Shown one piece after another: positions 22,384 through 30,742 of a stretch of 33,937 nt of DNA. This DNA is from Clostridiales bacterium CHKCI006. Lineage in GTDB: Bacteria > Bacillota_I > Bacilli_A > Erysipelotrichales > Coprobacillaceae. The DNA lies in the NCBI GenBank assembly GCA_900018345.1, contig FCNA01000140.1, forward strand, positions 1 through 33,937. Reading direction: 5' to 3'. Position 1 is the first letter of the stretch, and each line of letters starts with the position of its first letter. Made by a program: the position numbers and the translations under genes. The notes below the pieces were generated by a model. It was not told the origin of the DNA, ran no database searches, and was given only the letters and a program-made list of their open reading frames with translations.

Positions 22384-22442
22384 GCTTTTTACAGATAAAT
22401 CGTACCGAAACAATACCTTTCTCCCCTCTGCCGCTGTTTTGT

Positions 22443-22721
22443 TCATTGCGCTTTTTCCCTCACCATCTGCTGCTCCAGATATCTTGGTATCGGCTTCTCG
22501 GATTTCTTAGCAATCTCTATCTGCTTCTTACGCAGTCTCCGGATTACAGACCGTCTCTTTTTCGGCTTTTCGGGTATTTCCTTCAATGATTTTCCCGGAT
22601 CCAGTTTTTGATGATTCACACAGCTTTCTATTCCGTCATAGTTTACTTCAATCCCTGATTCCCAGCTTCTCTCATAGGTTCCGTTTTCAAAAAAACGCCG
22701 CCAGAATTCAAGCCGTCTCAA
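22443..22721 (-). CDS. Basic 92-residue protein, 5' end disturbed by the transposon
   Basis: The frame starts at TTG (RRLEFWRRFFENGTYERSW), with AAAGGA five bases upstream. It continues into a strongly basic helical C-terminus (KPKKRRSVIRRLRKKQIEIA). The reading frame is open a few codons further (VKEQ) to a stop at the palindrome bordering the right transposon copy. The original start may therefore have been lost. It could be a DNA-binding or mobilisation accessory protein. I do not recognise the family with confidence. Confidence 0.45.
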   Translation of the reverse strand: MRRLEFWRRFFENGTYERSWESGIEVNYDGIESCVNHQKLDPGKSLKEIPEKPKKRRSVIRRLRKKQIEIAKKSEKPIPRYLEQQMVREKAQ

Positions 22722-22729
22722 CTGTTCCT

Positions 22730-22763
22730 TTACTTTTTATGTGGAATTCCACATAAAAAGTAA
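22730..22763. repeat. Perfect 34-bp palindrome at the left edge of the right transposon copy
   Basis: The centre is between 22746 and 22747 (core TATGTGGAATTCCACATA) and both arms of 17 bases match without a mismatch. The right arm is coding sequence of the transposase fragment (FHIKSK). The left arm is its exact inverse and borders a different gene. In the left copy the same place is imperfect (10-base arms). Confidence 0.85.
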
Positions 22764-23238
22764 GGGGAAAATTGAGCGTTGGTATAACTCAATGCAGATG
22801 CATTGGATGGCAGGACTCAATATGGACGATTTTAAAAATATTGATCAACTGCAGGAATCTCTTTCGCTTTACGTTCAGAAATACAATCAAAGCCCACATT
22901 CTTCTCTTAATGGTCGAACACCTCAGGATCGCTTCTTTGAGGAATCCTATTTGATCAAATATATGACCCCTCAACAGATTGAGGAAACTTTCCTAATTGA
23001 AGTGGAAAGAAAAGTTTCTGCAGACAATGTCATTCGGATTGAAAATCATGATTATGAGGTCCATTATCGTTATGCCAAGCAGAAACTATTGATCCGTTAT
23101 GCACCGGACCTATCTCGTGTTTATGTCGTTGATCGCCAAACCAATGAGCTGACTGAATTAAAACTTCTCGATAAGGTAGCCAATTCCACAGTCAAGCGAA
23201 CATTTGTCCGTTTATCCAATCAGGAGGTGGATTCATGA
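22741..23238 (+). pseudogene. DDE transposase, C-terminal third only (right copy)
   Basis: Same 165-residue fragment as at 194-691, except that residue 3 is F (EFHIKSKGKIER) instead of C. F fits the expected hydrophobic residue before the KGKxER motif better, so this is probably the original base. The catalytic aspartates and N-terminus are missing. Confidence 0.75.
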
Positions 23239-24038
23239 ATTATACGGGAAGATATGGGATGGAATTCAATCCCTTCATCAAAAACTCCAAAGAGATCCTG
23301 GTAGAAACCTCTGATTATAAAGAAGTGACATTTAGATTAAATTATCTGCTTAATATCAGAGGTTTTGGTGTATTGACCGGGCAGCCTGGACTTGGAAAAA
23401 CGACGCTACTTAGAAACTGGTCTCATGCACTCAATCAGTCTGCCTATAAGATCATCTATATTTCCATGTCAACACTGACCGTTCTAGAATTTTACAGGCA
23501 GCTTGCTTCTCAGATGGGGATCGATCCCTATTTTAGAAAAATAGATAACTTCAAGGCGATCCAGGATGTCGTCATCAGATATGAGAAAGAAAAGAAGATC
23601 ATTCCAGTCATCATCCTGGATGAAGCACAGTATTTAAAACATGCCACACTCAATGATCTGAAGATCATCTTCAATTTTGAAATGGATTCACAGGATAAGG
23701 CCGTTATCCTATTAGCCGGTCTACCTCAGTTAAACAACATTCTCAGCTTGAATTCTCATGAACCTCTAAGACAGAGGATCACCATGAATTATGAGCTACA
23801 GCCACTTGACAAAGAAGAAGCCAGTCGCTATATCGAAGAAAAGATGAAAGCGGCGGGGTGTTTACAGAAGGTATTTGATTCCAACGCTATGGAAGCTATT
23901 CTTAATGCAGCAGGTGGGATCCCACGTATGATCAATAAGATATGTAATGCCTGTCTCATGACAGGGAATAGCCGAAATGAAAATATCATCAGTGCAGACA
24001 CTGTGATGGATACTGTCAATGATCTACAGCTGATATAG
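23235..24038 (+). CDS. ExeA/TniB-like AAA ATPase of the transposon (right copy)
   Basis: Identical to the product at 688-1491, with Walker A GQPGLGKTTL and Walker B VIILDEAQYL. It overlaps the transposase fragment by four bases. Confidence 0.85.
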   Translation: MNYTGRYGMEFNPFIKNSKEILVETSDYKEVTFRLNYLLNIRGFGVLTGQPGLGKTTLLRNWSHALNQSAYKIIYISMSTLTVLEFYRQLASQMGIDPYFRKIDNFKAIQDVVIRYEKEKKIIPVIILDEAQYLKHATLNDLKIIFNFEMDSQDKAVILLAGLPQLNNILSLNSHEPLRQRITMNYELQPLDKEEASRYIEEKMKAAGCLQKVFDSNAMEAILNAAGGIPRMINKICNACLMTGNSRNENIISADTVMDTVNDLQLI

Positions 24039-24052
24039 AGGGAGAATGGAAA

Positions 24053-24340
24053 ATGACTCACATACTAAAGTTACATAGTGTACGATCAGGAAATATGATC
24101 GAGTTCCTTGTATCAAGAAATGAAAATCAATTAGAAGGCGCGTTGACAAGAGGGATTCATTATAACTGGTTGGCACTGCCACAGTTGGAAGTGTCCTGTC
24201 AATTAGCTAATTTAGATGATGACTTTTGGAATCGTGAACAGCTCAGTGGAATATTAGAGAATCCTTATGATGTCGAGACATTGATCATGACCATCCACGA
24301 ACTATCTAAACAGTTTAACTATTCTAAAGCAAAAAAGTAA
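24053..24340 (+). CDS. Small conserved protein of the transposon (right copy)
   Basis: Identical 95-residue product to 1506-1793, in the same setting after the ATPase. Unknown function. Confidence 0.6.
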   Translation: MTHILKLHSVRSGNMIEFLVSRNENQLEGALTRGIHYNWLALPQLEVSCQLANLDDDFWNREQLSGILENPYDVETLIMTIHELSKQFNYSKAKK

Positions 24341-24390
24341 AACCTAATTCTGCATTTAAAGAACGCGGAAATAATGACATCAGGATATTT

Positions 24391-24432
24391 AAGATACGGA
24401 TGATTGCGCATAGGTAACATCCGTATCTTTTT
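24391..24432 (+). terminator. Intrinsic terminator of the transposon operon (right copy)
   Basis: Same 12-base stem and T run as at 1844-1885. Confidence 0.8.
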
Positions 24433-24461
24433 CATCCTTTTTTCACAAGGAAGATCGTCAC

Positions 24462-24572
24462 AAAATAAAGTGCGGAATATGATTCGCTTAAAAGGAATAC
24501 ATACCTTATTTGATTCACTTCTAGTACAAAATAAAATGACTTCTATCGGCTAAAATAAAGCGCACATCAACA
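24462..24572 (+). repeat. Transposon right end with three AAAATAAA repeats (right copy)
   Basis: Same array as 1915-2025. Identity with the left copy ends at ..CAACA. The next bases are CTTAT here and ATTAT at the left copy, so no shared target duplication is evident. Chromosomal sequence follows. Confidence 0.65.
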
Positions 24573-24653
24573 CTTATTGTACTAAATTGCCTTTGCTTTC
24601 TTCAAGTCTTTCTTATCTTTCTGTCTGTTTCCCTTTACTCATCTGATTGAAAG

Positions 24654-24679
24654 CAAAAAAAGCAGCGAACAAGCTGCTT
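24654..24679 (-). terminator. Terminator of rlmH
   Basis: On the minus strand AAGCAGC and GCTGCTT form a stem with a six-base loop, followed by a T run (plus-strand A run 24655-24661). It lies about 27 bases after the rlmH stop. Confidence 0.85.
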
Positions 24680-24705
24680 GTATCTTCAATTCAAAAGATC
24701 TTTTC

Positions 24706-25185
24706 TTACTTATGATAAGGTTCGTGACGCATGATCTTGAAGCCGCGATAGATCTGTTCTAACAGGATGACACGCATCATCTGATGGGGAAAAGTCATTT
24801 TGGAAAAACATAACATCTCATTGGCACGCGCCTTGACTTGTTCACTGACCCCTAACGAACCGCCGATCACATAGTCGATCGTCTCTTGCCCTTTCAGCAT
24901 ATATCCTTCGATTCGGGCGGATAAATCCTCTGAACTGAGCATTTTGCCTTTTAAGTCCAGTAAAACAACATGATCATTGGGCTTGATCTTCGCCAACAGA
25001 CGCTCCCCTTCCCTATTTTTGATCTGTTCACATTCTTTTAAGGAAGCACGATCGGGTGTCTTCTCATCATTGACTTCACATATTTCCAAATTGACATATG
25101 CCCCTAATCGCTTTTGATACTCCTTCAGGGCATCCTGCCAGTATTTTTCTTTCAAACGACCGACACATACAATTCTAATCTTCAT
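24706..25185 (-). CDS. rlmH: 23S rRNA (pseudouridine-1915-N3)-methyltransferase
   Basis: RlmH is a SPOUT-class enzyme that methylates pseudouridine 1915 in helix 69 of 23S rRNA, using S-adenosylmethionine. The 159-residue length is that of the family. It starts MKIRIVCVGRLKEKYWQDAL and has VVLLDLKGKMLSSEDLSARI, the knot motif YVIGGSLGVSEQVKARANEM and the conserved end MRVILLEQIYRGFKIMRHEPYHK-like tail (residues about 136-159). The start follows GGAGGAAATG, where either of two adjacent ATGs is possible. It overlaps walJ by 11 bases, as in many Bacillota. Intact core gene immediately beside the island. Confidence 0.96.
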   Translation of the reverse strand: MKIRIVCVGRLKEKYWQDALKEYQKRLGAYVNLEICEVNDEKTPDRASLKECEQIKNREGERLLAKIKPNDHVVLLDLKGKMLSSEDLSARIEGYMLKGQETIDYVIGGSLGVSEQVKARANEMLCFSKMTFPHQMMRVILLEQIYRGFKIMRHEPYHK

Positions 25186-25930
25186 CATTTCCTCCTTCCA
25201 GCACGTCTGTCTGACTGGCTGCTCGCAGCCTGAAATTGAGTCCATCCAAATGATGGCTGGCCAAGATATCTTGATACGTGCTGAGGGCCAGTTCCGGTGT
25301 ATTGGCCTCACGGCTCAGATGGGCCAGGACGATCTCTTTGGTATTGCTGCCAACCAGACGACACATCAGATTTGCACTGTCATCATTGGATAAATGACCG
25401 TAATCGGAGAGGATCCGGTTTTTGAGATACATTGGTCGATTCGTCCCCATCAGCATGCCCACATCATGGTTGCTTTCAATAATATAATAATCCGCATTGA
25501 CCATGTAGGAAGCATTCTTACTAGAAACATAGCCGGTATCTGTTACATAGACCAGCTTTTGCTTTCCACACATAAACACAAAGCCGAAAGGAGACGTTGC
25601 ATCATGACTGGTAGGCAGGGGAATGACTGTGAAATTGGGAAAAGTCAGGATATCATAAGGCTTTAGGATATGCTCCGGCAATGCGCCGGGCAAACATCCC
25701 TCACCTGTATAGACCATCGCAGGATCGAAGAGATGAATATTTTTATTATGGTCGGTATGATCATGGGTCAAAAAGACATATTGAATCTCATTGAAATCAT
25801 GACCGTGATCGTTGAGTTTTGCAGTCAGCTGACGTTTGGAGATCCCGCAATCGATCAGCACGCCACAGCCTCCAAAATCCAGATATGTACTATTACCGGC
25901 TGAACCGCTCGCTAAGACAAAAAAGCGCAT
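25175..25930 (-). CDS. walJ: MBL-fold hydrolase WalJ (YycJ)
   Basis: This metallo-beta-lactamase-fold protein of 251 residues starts MRFFVLASGSAGNSTYLDFG. It has the metal motif LTHDHTDHNKNI (HxHxDH, about residues 55-66), a later YVTDTGYVS with a ligand aspartate, YIIESNHD and VLAHLSREANTP. WalJ/YycJ is linked to the WalRK cell-wall pathway and to coordination of division with replication, and is thought to be an exonuclease-like enzyme. The gene precedes and overlaps rlmH. No walRK genes are visible inside the window. Complete. Confidence 0.92.
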   Translation of the reverse strand: MRFFVLASGSAGNSTYLDFGGCGVLIDCGISKRQLTAKLNDHGHDFNEIQYVFLTHDHTDHNKNIHLFDPAMVYTGEGCLPGALPEHILKPYDILTFPNFTVIPLPTSHDATSPFGFVFMCGKQKLVYVTDTGYVSSKNASYMVNADYYIIESNHDVGMLMGTNRPMYLKNRILSDYGHLSNDDSANLMCRLVGSNTKEIVLAHLSREANTPELALSTYQDILASHHLDGLNFRLRAASQTDVLEGGNDED

Positions 25931-26001
25931 TTTTCGTTCCCCCTTTGTGTCTCATTATAAAGAAATGACGCGCAAAATACCACTCTTTTACATCAATCAA
26001 A

Positions 26002-26028
26002 GAAAAAAGGTATCCCTCAGGATACCTC
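26002..26028 (-). terminator. Terminator of rpmE
   Basis: Minus strand GAGGTATCC-TGAG-GGATACC followed by TTTTTT, directly after the rpmE stop. Confidence 0.88.
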
Positions 26029-26033
26029 GCCGA

Positions 26034-26237
26034 CTATTTAAGACCGTATTTTTTATTGAATCGTTCAATACGTCCATCTGCCGCAGCAAAACGTTGTTTA
26101 CCTGTGTAGAATGGATGGCAGTTTGAGCAAGTATCCACACGGATCTCGTCTAAGACTGAACCACTTTCAAACACACTACCACATGATGTACAAACAACTT
26201 TTACTTTTTTGTAATTTGGATGAATTCCCTTTTTCAT
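26034..26237 (-). CDS. rpmE: 50S ribosomal protein bL31 (zinc-binding C+ form)
   Basis: The 67-residue protein starts [20 protein letters not shown]. The two CxxC pairs (CTSCG and [10 protein letters not shown]) bind zinc, so this is the C+ form normally made when zinc is sufficient. The start at 26237 is fixed by AAGGAG nine bases upstream; the longer upstream frame is not conserved. A terminator follows, so it forms a short unit, possibly with murA upstream (about 120 bases apart). Confidence 0.95.
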   Translation of the reverse strand: MKKGIHPNYKKVKVVCTSCGSVFESGSVLDEIRVDTCSNCHPFYTGKQRFAAADGRIERFNKKYGLK

Positions 26238-26356
26238 GTTTCTTAACTCCTTCCGCCTTGAAATATTTGCTACTTCAAAGAAAGTATGCGTTCTAGCGCT
26301 CATATATATTACCATTATTCAATGCAAGATGCAAGCTTTTTTCGACTGAATTTCAG

Positions 26357-27631
26357 CTATTCTTCATCCTCATAAGTCTCACGCCAGATCCTTGCGCCCA
26401 AGGCTATCAGTTTGCGCTCGATTCCATCATAACCACGATCGATATGATAAACATTATGAATGGTGGTTACACCTTTGGCCACCAGACCGGCAACGATCAT
26501 GGCTGCGCCGCAGCGAAGATCCGTAGCGGACACGTCCGTTCCCGTCAAAGGGGTTGGACCTTCAATATAAGCCATCGGTGGATCATAACTCGTTTTGGCC
26601 CCCATCAGATTCAACTGATCACACTGTTTAAAACGGGTCTGATAGATTGTTTCGTGGATGGTCGAGCGACCATTCGCCTGCGTCAGTAAAGCACACATCG
26701 GCTGCTGCAGATCGGTAGCCAGTCCCGGATAAACCTGTGTCTTAATATCCACCGCACTCAATCCACGGTCATTCCCATACACGATGATACTATCCCCGAC
26801 TTGCTCCATATCCACACCCATTTCTTCCAGCTTGGAGATCAGCGCATCTAAATGTTGAGGAATGACATTATCAATGACCATGCGTTTTGAACAAGCCGCA
26901 GCAATGATCAGGAAAGTCCCGGCTTCAATGCGATCTGGAATGATTTCATGATAGCAACCGCTTAAATGATCGACCCCATCGATCGTGATGGTATTCGTTC
27001 CAGCTCCGCGAATGCGCGCCCCCATCTTGGTCAGCAGGTTGGCAACATCGATGATTTCCGGCTCCTTTGCCGCGTTCTCGATGATCGTCCGCCCTTCAGC
27101 GCGGACAGCTGCCAACATGATATTGATCGTCGCTCCCACCGAAGCAAAGTCCAGATAGATTCGTTTGCCCACTAAACGTTTCGCTTTGATATGGCATAAA
27201 CCTTCTTCATCAAAGCTGATCTTGGCACCTAAAGATTCAAACCCTTTTAAATGCAGATCAATAGGTCGCGGTCCAAAATCACAGCCACCAGGCAATTTGA
27301 TCGTGACTTCCTTATAACGCCCAAGCAAAGCGCCCATAAAATAATAGGAAGCTCTGAGCTTACCTACCGCAGGACTCACCAAAGGGGTATTTTTTATATT
27401 TTTAGTATCAACAATGATATGATCTTCAAAAACAGAAACATCCGTATTCAATTCACGCAGCAAAGTTGCCAGCGCATCGACATCGGAAATGGTCGGTATC
27501 CCGAAAATGGTCACAACACCATCTGCTAAGACTGCCGCAGGAATCAATGCAACGGTTGCATTCTTCGCACCACTGACACGAACAGTACCACTCAGTTTAT
27601 GACCACCTTCAATTTTTATGACTTCTGACAT
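26357..27631 (-). CDS. murA: UDP-N-acetylglucosamine 1-carboxyvinyltransferase
   Basis: MurA transfers enolpyruvate from PEP to UDP-GlcNAc, the first committed step of peptidoglycan synthesis, in the cytoplasm. The length of 424 residues is typical. Key features are [20 protein letters not shown] at the N-terminus, [20 protein letters not shown] with the PEP-reacting cysteine (fosfomycin target), and [48 protein letters not shown] and [13 protein letters not shown] follow. Cysteine rather than aspartate implies normal fosfomycin sensitivity of this enzyme. Many Bacillota have two murA genes, and which one this is cannot be told. The ATG follows GAAGGGAG. Confidence 0.95.
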   Translation of the reverse strand: MSEVIKIEGGHKLSGTVRVSGAKNATVALIPAAVLADGVVTIFGIPTISDVDALATLLRELNTDVSVFEDHIIVDTKNIKNTPLVSPAVGKLRASYYFMGALLGRYKEVTIKLPGGCDFGPRPIDLHLKGFESLGAKISFDEEGLCHIKAKRLVGKRIYLDFASVGATINIMLAAVRAEGRTIIENAAKEPEIIDVANLLTKMGARIRGAGTNTITIDGVDHLSGCYHEIIPDRIEAGTFLIIAAACSKRMVIDNVIPQHLDALISKLEEMGVDMEQVGDSIIVYGNDRGLSAVDIKTQVYPGLATDLQQPMCALLTQANGRSTIHETIYQTRFKQCDQLNLMGAKTSYDPPMAYIEGPTPLTGTDVSATDLRCGAAMIVAGLVAKGVTTIHNVYHIDRGYDGIERKLIALGARIWRETYEDEE

Positions 27632-27844
27632 CGTCTCTTACTCCCTTCCTAATAGGATTTCTTATCCATTATAACATATTTTATGTCATATCTCAAAAGA
27701 TAAACCAAGAGAAGAAAGAGTTTATGTATTTTTTTAGCGCTTCCATTCTGATTCAAAAAAATAAACGTGATTTTATTTGAAAAGCATGGATTTATTTTAA
27801 AAAAATGGTAAAATATGAATAGAATAGAAAAGGAGTGAATATTC

Positions 27845-28711
27845 ATGGGATTAGTCTCAGCAAAAGAAATGCTTGAAAAAGCAAAAGCCGGTAAATATGC
27901 CGTAGGTCAGTTCAATATCAACAACCTCGAATGGACAAAATCAATCTTAGCGACAGCTCAGGAATTAAACGCACCTGTTATCTTAGGTGTATCTGAAGGT
28001 GCCGCTAAATACATGACAGGATTCAAAACTGTTTCTGCAATGGTTAGCGCTATGGTTGAATCAATGAACATCACTGTTCCTGTTGCTTTACACCTTGACC
28101 ATGGTACATACGAAGGCGCAAAAGCCGCTTTAGAAGCTGGTTTCTCAAGCATCATGTTCGATGGTTCTCATTACGGAATCGAAGAAAACATTGAAAAAAC
28201 AAAAGAAATCGTTGCTTTATGCCACGCTAAAGGTGTCTCTGTAGAAGCCGAAGTAGGTTCTATCGGTGGTGAAGAAGATGGTGTTATTGGTGCTGGTGAA
28301 GTAGCTGATCCTAAAGAATGTAAGATGATTGCAGACTTAGGTATCGACTTCTTAGCTGCTGGTATCGGTAATATCCATGGTAAATACCCTGCAAACTGGC
28401 AAGGTTTAAACTTTGAAGCTTTAGATGCTATCCAGAAAGAAACAGGCAGCTTACCATTAGTATTACATGGTGGTACGGGTATTCCTGCTGACATGATCAA
28501 AAAAGCCATCGAATTAGGCGTTTCTAAGATCAATGTTAACACGGAATGTCAGTTATACTTCCAGGAAGCCACTCGTAAATACATCGAAGAAGGTAAAGAC
28601 CTCGAAGGTAAAGGTTTCGACCCTCGTAAATTATTAGCTCCTGGTGCAGAAGCCATCAAAACTTGTGTTAAAGAAAAGATGGAATTATTCGGCTGCATCG
28701 GCAAAGCTTAA
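27845..28711 (+). CDS. fba: Class II fructose-1,6-bisphosphate aldolase
   Basis: This zinc-dependent aldolase interconverts fructose 1,6-bisphosphate and the two triose phosphates in glycolysis. The 288-residue protein starts MGLVSAKEMLEKAKAGKYAV. The zinc ligands lie in ALHLDHGTYE, EAEVGSIGGEEDG, GIGNIHGKYPANW and LVLHGGTGIPADM, and INVNTECQLYF is the phosphate-binding end. The start is preceded by AAAGGAGTGAATATTC. Codon use is strongly biased (GGT, GAA, AAA, TTA), as in a highly expressed host gene. A strong terminator follows. Confidence 0.96.
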   Translation: MGLVSAKEMLEKAKAGKYAVGQFNINNLEWTKSILATAQELNAPVILGVSEGAAKYMTGFKTVSAMVSAMVESMNITVPVALHLDHGTYEGAKAALEAGFSSIMFDGSHYGIEENIEKTKEIVALCHAKGVSVEAEVGSIGGEEDGVIGAGEVADPKECKMIADLGIDFLAAGIGNIHGKYPANWQGLNFEALDAIQKETGSLPLVLHGGTGIPADMIKKAIELGVSKINVNTECQLYFQEATRKYIEEGKDLEGKGFDPRKLLAPGAEAIKTCVKEKMELFGCIGKA

Positions 28712-28718
28712 TCATGCC

Positions 28719-28747
28719 AAAAAGCTGGTCCTCAGGACCAGCTTTTT
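28719..28747. terminator. Bidirectional terminator between fba and the DUF5662 gene
   Basis: AAAAAGCTGGTCC (28719-28731), TCA loop and GGACCAGCTTTTT (28735-28747) form a 13-base stem with A and T tracts on both sides. It can serve both convergent genes. Confidence 0.92.
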
Positions 28748-29274
28748 TATGCACGTAATTCTGTTTTGATCAGTTTCACTGTCTTATCTAGCCCGTTCTC
28801 ACTCAAAAACACCAGCCAGCTTTCCAGTGTCGCTTCTGTCTGCGGATGCATGATGCAGTGCGAACGACCGTTTTCAAAATAATCAAGTGCCGAATGATCG
28901 GTATAGTTCTCTTTCATATACGTCATGCTCGCGGCAACCCGGTCACAGAACATTTCGGCAATATATTTTTTGGGCATCGGCATCCCTTTGATTCCGCCTT
29001 CTTTTGTCACATCCAGCCAGTATTCCCAGTGATGTGGATTATGCCCTTTGTGATGCAGCCAGCCCATCGAATACCCTTTCACTTCTTTTTCCTTATCGAT
29101 GGGACTGCGATTTCCCTGAAAGTAGCGTACACCGGGAACAAATTCAATGGGATGGTATTTGGATAGATCATGGAGCAAGCCCTGCTTATAAAGACCGACC
29201 CGGAAACAAAGCTTCATGACCCGCCATTTATGAAGCGTGATCGTTTGCAGATGCCCCCAAAAACGCTTAAGCAT
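28747..29274 (-). CDS. DUF5662 family protein (HD-like)
   Basis: The 175-residue protein starts MLKRFWGHLQTITLHKWRVM and contains LLHDLSKYHPIEFVPGVRYF and YSMGWLHHKGHNPHHWEYWL. These are clustered histidines and an HD pair, as in DUF5662/HD-type putative phosphohydrolases. PKKYIAEMFCDRVAASMTYM follows. Function is not established. The start overlaps the end of the upstream HAD gene by eight bases (ATGCTTAA), which fixes the ATG at 29274 and shows coupling. Complete. Confidence 0.8.
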   Translation of the reverse strand: MLKRFWGHLQTITLHKWRVMKLCFRVGLYKQGLLHDLSKYHPIEFVPGVRYFQGNRSPIDKEKEVKGYSMGWLHHKGHNPHHWEYWLDVTKEGGIKGMPMPKKYIAEMFCDRVAASMTYMKENYTDHSALDYFENGRSHCIMHPQTEATLESWLVFLSENGLDKTVKLIKTELRA

Positions 29275-29890
29275 CTGCGAACAGCTCCAGTACATCCGCT
29301 GGGGATGCAAACGTATACGCTGGTTCAGGTATATCCTTGATGACAAGTCCTGCCCAGGTCGCCAGGCCAAACGCAATGCCAGAAGCCTGACTGGCTAATG
29401 CATCCACTCGGGCATCCCCAATATAAAGGACTTCATGACTCGATAAGCCCAGCTTTTCTAAACAGAGAAACAATGGTTCCGGATCCGGTTTATGCTTTTG
29501 CGTATCCTCAAACAGCACGGTTTGATCGATATAGGGCATGAGATCAGTCATATCAATTTCATACTGCGCCCTTGTCTTGGCACTGACCACCGCCTGCACG
29601 ATCCCTTTTTCATGCAAGGCCTTCATCAATGGCTCTACGCCTTCAAACGGCGCAGCTTTTTTCTCATAGGCATTCACATAACGAACCCATTTAGGATAAA
29701 CCGTCTCATAATCTAAACCTAAGGCTTCCATGGTCTGCTTTCCTGTCATCGAAAAGAATGGCTTCACTTCTTCATAAGTCCATTTTTCCTGCTTTTCTTC
29801 TTCAATGACCTGCATCAGCGGATACATATTCATCGCAATCGTATCTAATAAGGTCCCGTCAATATCATAAATCACCGCTTTGTATTTCAC
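29267..29890 (-). CDS. HAD superfamily hydrolase (subfamily IA, phosphoglycolate-phosphatase type)
   Basis: The 207-residue protein has motif I VIYDIDGTLLDT (nucleophile and acid aspartates), motif II QAVVSAKTR, motif III KHKPDPEPLF and motif IV VLYIGDARVDALAS. It also has an alpha-helical cap between about residues 20 and 85. It dephosphorylates a small phosphorylated metabolite, which cannot be named. A GTG start at 29890 is preferred, since GGGGGGAAG lies at the right distance and residues before it are charged and not family-like. It overlaps the DUF5662 gene. Confidence 0.85.
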   Translation of the reverse strand: MKYKAVIYDIDGTLLDTIAMNMYPLMQVIEEEKQEKWTYEEVKPFFSMTGKQTMEALGLDYETVYPKWVRYVNAYEKKAAPFEGVEPLMKALHEKGIVQAVVSAKTRAQYEIDMTDLMPYIDQTVLFEDTQKHKPDPEPLFLCLEKLGLSSHEVLYIGDARVDALASQASGIAFGLATWAGLVIKDIPEPAYTFASPADVLELFADA

Positions 29891-30041
29891 TCTGGTCTTC
29901 CCCCCCTTTGACTCTTTCTTTAAGTATACCATAGACCTATCGGGTTGGAAATTTTTTTATTTTTTGAAAACATCTTTTCTTTTAAATCACAGATAGGTAT
30001 AATATAAGTATGGATACGCTTACAGTAAAGGAGGTCGTTTT

Positions 30042-30647
30042 ATGAGTAAAAGTACTGTGATCGCAATTAGTCGACAATATGGCAGTGGAGGTCGTGAAAT
30101 TGGTAAACGTTTAGCAGAAAAACTGCATATCCCATTTTACGATAAGGAACTCATTTTACTAGCAGCTAAGGAAAGCGGCTATGACGAAAGTCTGTTTGAA
30201 AAGCTGGATGAAGAAAACAAACGGCCACTCTCCTATCTGCTCTCCATGTACTCTAATTCCATGAGTCATTATGATCTCTCATTAAATGATCAGCTATTTT
30301 TGATTCAAAGTAAAGTCATCAGTGACCTGGCCAAAGAAAGCTGTGTCATCATTGGCCGTTGCGCAGATTATGTGCTACGCAATCAGGTCAATGTCCTCAG
30401 CGTCTTTATCCATGCACCTATCGCGGATCGTTTAGCTCGTTCCATCGATGATTACCACGATGACCCTGAGACCGTTTCAGAAAAGATCCGCCGTGTGGAC
30501 AAAAACCGAGCTACTTATTACAATTACTATGCGAATGAAAAATGGGGACAGCTGACCAATTATGATCTGACCATGAATAGTTCAATTTTGGGCATCGATG
30601 GTTGTGTTGATGTTCTGTACGAGGCTTGTAAGCACCAGATCCGTTGA
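30042..30647 (+). CDS. Cytidylate-kinase-like family protein
   Basis: The 201-residue P-loop protein starts MSKSTVIAISRQYGSGGREI. The loop GSGGREIGK replaces the usual GxxGxGK, as in the cytidylate-kinase-like family of anaerobic Bacillota. IPFYDKELILLAAKESGYDE, SCVIIGRCADYVL and an arginine lid (RLARSIDDYH, IRRVDKNRATYYNYY) follow. A nucleoside-monophosphate kinase role is probable but the substrate is unproven. AAAGGAGG precedes the ATG and TATAAT lies at 29998-30003. A terminator overlaps the stop. Confidence 0.88.
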   Translation: MSKSTVIAISRQYGSGGREIGKRLAEKLHIPFYDKELILLAAKESGYDESLFEKLDEENKRPLSYLLSMYSNSMSHYDLSLNDQLFLIQSKVISDLAKESCVIIGRCADYVLRNQVNVLSVFIHAPIADRLARSIDDYHDDPETVSEKIRRVDKNRATYYNYYANEKWGQLTNYDLTMNSSILGIDGCVDVLYEACKHQIR

Positions 30648-30672
30648 TCCAGTCGAAAGACTGGATTTTTTT
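30647..30672 (+). terminator. Terminator of the cytidylate-kinase-like gene
   Basis: ATCCAGTC-GAAA-GACTGGAT followed by six T; perfect 8-base stem with a GNRA loop. Confidence 0.92.
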
Positions 30673-30673
30673 C

Positions 30674-30702
30674 TTGCATATTGTGAACGAATTCACTATA
30701 AT
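30674..30702 (+). promoter_or_regulatory. Promoter of the ROK kinase gene
   Basis: TTGCAT (30674-30679), 17-base spacer and TATAAT (30697-30702), 40 bases before the ATG. The -35 starts right after the preceding terminator. Confidence 0.7.
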
Positions 30703-30742
30703 TAGATTCATGAAAACGCTTTAATCGCTGAGGAGGAAGACA

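Larger units (their letters stand above)
22735..24572 (+). mobile_element. Right copy of the 5'-truncated DDE/AAA-ATPase transposon segment
   Basis: Direct repeat of 188-2025, with T instead of G at 22748. It begins at the same transposase codon as the left copy and ends at the same ..CAACA. On its right lies ordinary chromosome (rlmH region); on its left lies the island. Identity over the whole length, including non-coding parts, implies recent duplication or gene conversion. Confidence 0.8.

Noticed and set aside
24706-25311. Longer 201-codon reading of rlmH
   Set aside because: The first 42 codons overlap walJ in another frame, and the family starts at MKIRIV after a clear ribosome site.
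27649-27846. 65-codon minus-strand frame between murA and fba
   Set aside because: AT-rich product of F, I, L, K and Y without ribosome site; it covers the fba promoter region.
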